In this document: one piece after another, positions 5,246 through 6,417 of the stretch | How positions within the stretch are numbered: the first letter of the stretch is position 1 | Layout of the letters: every line of letters starts with the position of its first letter | Assembly (NCBI GenBank): GCA_035295985.1 | Contig: DATHBT010000292.1 | Span: 1-6,417 of the forward strand | Length of the DNA: 6,417 nt | Direction: 5' to 3' | Origin: JAIVGV01 sp035295985 | Lineage (GTDB): Bacteria > Acidobacteriota > Blastocatellia > Pyrinomonadales > Pyrinomonadaceae | Notes under the pieces: generated by a model | Database searches by the model: none | What the model was told of the DNA's origin: nothing | Seen by the model: the letters and a program-made list of their open reading frames with translations, nothing else | Made by a program: the position numbers and the translations under genes

Positions 5246-5351
5246 GAGGAACTGTCGAGAACTCGGCCCGCGCGTGCGCGCAACGACCACTTCCGGGCCG
5301 GCATCTCAACGAGTCGTAAGCCCGGCCGCGTCACATTTTGAAACTTCGCGG

Positions 5352-5409
5352 GCGTGAACGGTGAATACTGAACGGCGGTTCCCGTCGATTCACGATTCAC
5401 GATTCACGC
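5352..5409. repeat. Inverted heptamer array C (GATTCAC type)
   Basis: The right arm has three exact tandem GATTCAC units (5387-5407). The left arm has three degenerate units of the inverse (GTGAATC): GTGAACG, GTGAATA and CTGAACG (5354-5374), matching at 15 of 21 positions. GCGTGAA (5352-5358) pairs exactly with TTCACGC (5403-5409), and GTGAAT (5361-5366) with ATTCAC (5395-5400). The arms are separated by 12 nt. The array ends 16 bp before the protease start codon, just before its ribosome site, so any hairpin would lie in the mRNA leader or overlap its promoter. Confidence 0.8.
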
Positions 5410-5425
5410 TCTTACAGAGGTCGCC

Positions 5426-6417
5426 ATGTACAGAGTTTCCGCACGACTGATTCTCGTCATCGCCTTCGTCTCTGCGCTCTCGGCCGCGTCGCTGGTCTAT
5501 TTCCTGGACCGCTACGGCGCGCGCGTCGTCGAGCGCCCGTCCGCGGCCTTCACCGAGTCGCCGCCCGCGGGGATCACCGCGCCCTCGGTCGCCTCCGACG
5601 AGCAGAACAACATAGAGGTCTATCGCACGGTCTCGCCCGGCGTAGTCTTCATCACCTCGACCACGGCGAGCCGCAGCTTCTTCGACGTGGGCGAGCGCGA
5701 GGGTACCGGCTCCGGCTCGGTGATCGACCAGCAGGGCCACATCCTGACGAACAACCACGTCGTCGAGGGGGCCGAACGTCTCACCGTCAGCTTCGGCGAG
5801 AACACCTACCCGGCGCGCATCGTCGGCCGCGACCCGGACACCGATCTGGCCGTCATCAAGGTTGACGCGCCGCGCGAGCAGCTCCGTCCCGTCGCCTTCG
5901 GCGACTCCGAGCGGCTCGTCGTCGGCCAGAAGGTCTTAGCCATCGGCAACCCCTTCGGCTTCGCGCGCACGCTCACCACCGGCGTCATCAGCGGCCTGCA
6001 ACGCCCCATCCGCTCGCGCAACAACCGGCCCATCGAAGGCGCGATCCAGACGGACGCCTCGATCAACCCCGGCAACTCCGGCGGGCCGCTGCTGGATTCG
6101 TCGGGCCGCATGATCGGCATCAACACGCTCATCTACTCGCCTTCGGGCGCGTCGGCCGGCGTCGGCTTCGCCGTGCCCGTCCAGATAGCCAGGCGCATCG
6201 TGCCGCAGCTCATCCAGAACGGCGCGGTCGTCCGGCCCAAGCTCGGCATCATCCCCTTCAACGTCCGCAACCTGCAGGTTCGCCTGCCCGTCAACGAGGG
6301 CGTCGGCATCTACCAGGTCTCGCCGAACGGCCCCGCCGCCGCGGCCGGCCTGCGCGGCTTGCAGCAGACGGAGGACGGCGACGTTGCAATCGGCGACATC
6401 ATTCTCTCAATCGACGG
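5426..6417 (+). CDS. HtrA/DegP-family trypsin-like serine protease, 3' end cut by the window
   Basis: The first 330 residues of a membrane-anchored S1C protease. Residues 7-27 form an uncleaved-looking signal anchor (LILVIAFVSALSAASLVYFL), followed by a Pro/Ala-rich linker to about residue 58. The catalytic triad is complete: His111 in TNNHVVEGA, Asp140 in DPDTDLAVIKV and Ser218 in GNSGGPL, with the GTGSGSVI strand at 93-100. A PDZ domain starts at about residue 272 (PKLGI) and runs off the window. HtrA proteases degrade or refold misfolded proteins in the cell envelope; an anchored form with one or more PDZ domains is DegS/HtrA-like. The ATG at 5426 has AGAGG (5416-5420) with a 5-nt spacer. 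Array C lies immediately upstream of the ribosome site. Confidence 0.96.
   Translation, partial: MYRVSARLILVIAFVSALSAASLVYFLDRYGARVVERPSAAFTESPPAGITAPSVASDEQNNIEVYRTVSPGVVFITSTTASRSFFDVGEREGTGSGSVIDQQGHILTNNHVVEGAERLTVSFGENTYPARIVGRDPDTDLAVIKVDAPREQLRPVAFGDSERLVVGQKVLAIGNPFGFARTLTTGVISGLQRPIRSRNNRPIEGAIQTDASINPGNSGGPLLDSSGRMIGINTLIYSPSGASAGVGFAVPVQIARRIVPQLIQNGAVVRPKLGIIPFNVRNLQVRLPVNEGVGIYQVSPNGPAAAAGLRGLQQTEDGDVAIGDIILSID

Noticed and set aside
4608..5309. Open frame of 233 codons on the minus strand
   Set aside because: It runs through array B, the GNRA hairpin and the DUF5658-like gene; the sequence looks like shadow coding and lacks any family motif.
5338..5372. Promoter for the protease: TTGAAA (5338-5343) with a -10 near 5361-5369
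   Set aside because: The -35 is good, but the candidates at 17-20 bp (GTGAAT, AATACT) match the -10 poorly and lie in the left arm of array C, so no promoter is annotated.
5390..6132. Minus-strand open frames over the protease gene
   Set aside because: The plus-strand protease has an intact triad and a good ribosome site; these frames are its antisense shadows.

Overview
This window of high-GC DNA looks like the chromosome of a free-living bacterium, probably Acidobacteriota (Blastocatellia-like). That guess rests on codon use, on the style of the membrane-anchored HtrA protease, and on the repeat-rich gaps between genes. It is an inference from general resemblance and no marker gene here proves it. 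No transposase, phage gene, CRISPR array, tRNA or rRNA gene was seen.

Layout from left to right: the 3' end of an ankyrin-repeat gene (+, to 505); a near-perfect palindromic hairpin (525-580); then four minus-strand genes read right to left, prmC (3892-2909), murA (2753-1437), a HinT-like HIT protein (1389-1039) and a one-domain EamA/DMT membrane protein (1025-597). From a divergent promoter region at about 3885-4014, plus-strand genes follow: a 79-aa HMA metal-binding protein (4015-4254), an 80-aa acidic protein with a helix-turn-helix-like segment (4283-4525), a small DUF5658-like membrane protein (4800-5171), and the 5' part of an HtrA/DegP-type serine protease (5426 to the window end).

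The minus-strand genes are housekeeping: release-factor methylation (PrmC), the first committed step of peptidoglycan synthesis (MurA), nucleotide phosphoramidate hydrolysis (HinT) and a possible small-molecule transporter. The plus-strand pair HMA plus HTH-like protein is compact and looks co-transcribed, hinting at a small metal-binding or metal-responsive unit without an adjacent P-type ATPase. The protease is an envelope quality-control enzyme.

The most unusual signal is in the gaps. Three separate intergenic regions (2763-2840, 4530-4629, 5352-5409) each hold tandem 7-bp repeats arranged as two inverted arms, so each can form a hairpin. The heptamer differs at each locus (GAGGTCA, GCTATTA/GCTGTTA, GATTCAC) but the architecture is the same. 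A fourth, non-heptameric palindrome sits between the convergent genes at 525-580. The heptamer arrays resemble the short tandemly repeated heptanucleotides (STRR) known from cyanobacteria, but the consistent inverted arrangement and the closeness to start or stop codons deserve a look. Other points of note are a symmetric -10 element between prmC and the HMA gene, a GNRA-capped hairpin in the leader of the DUF5658-like gene, and murA and hinT starts with no normally placed Shine-Dalgarno sequence.
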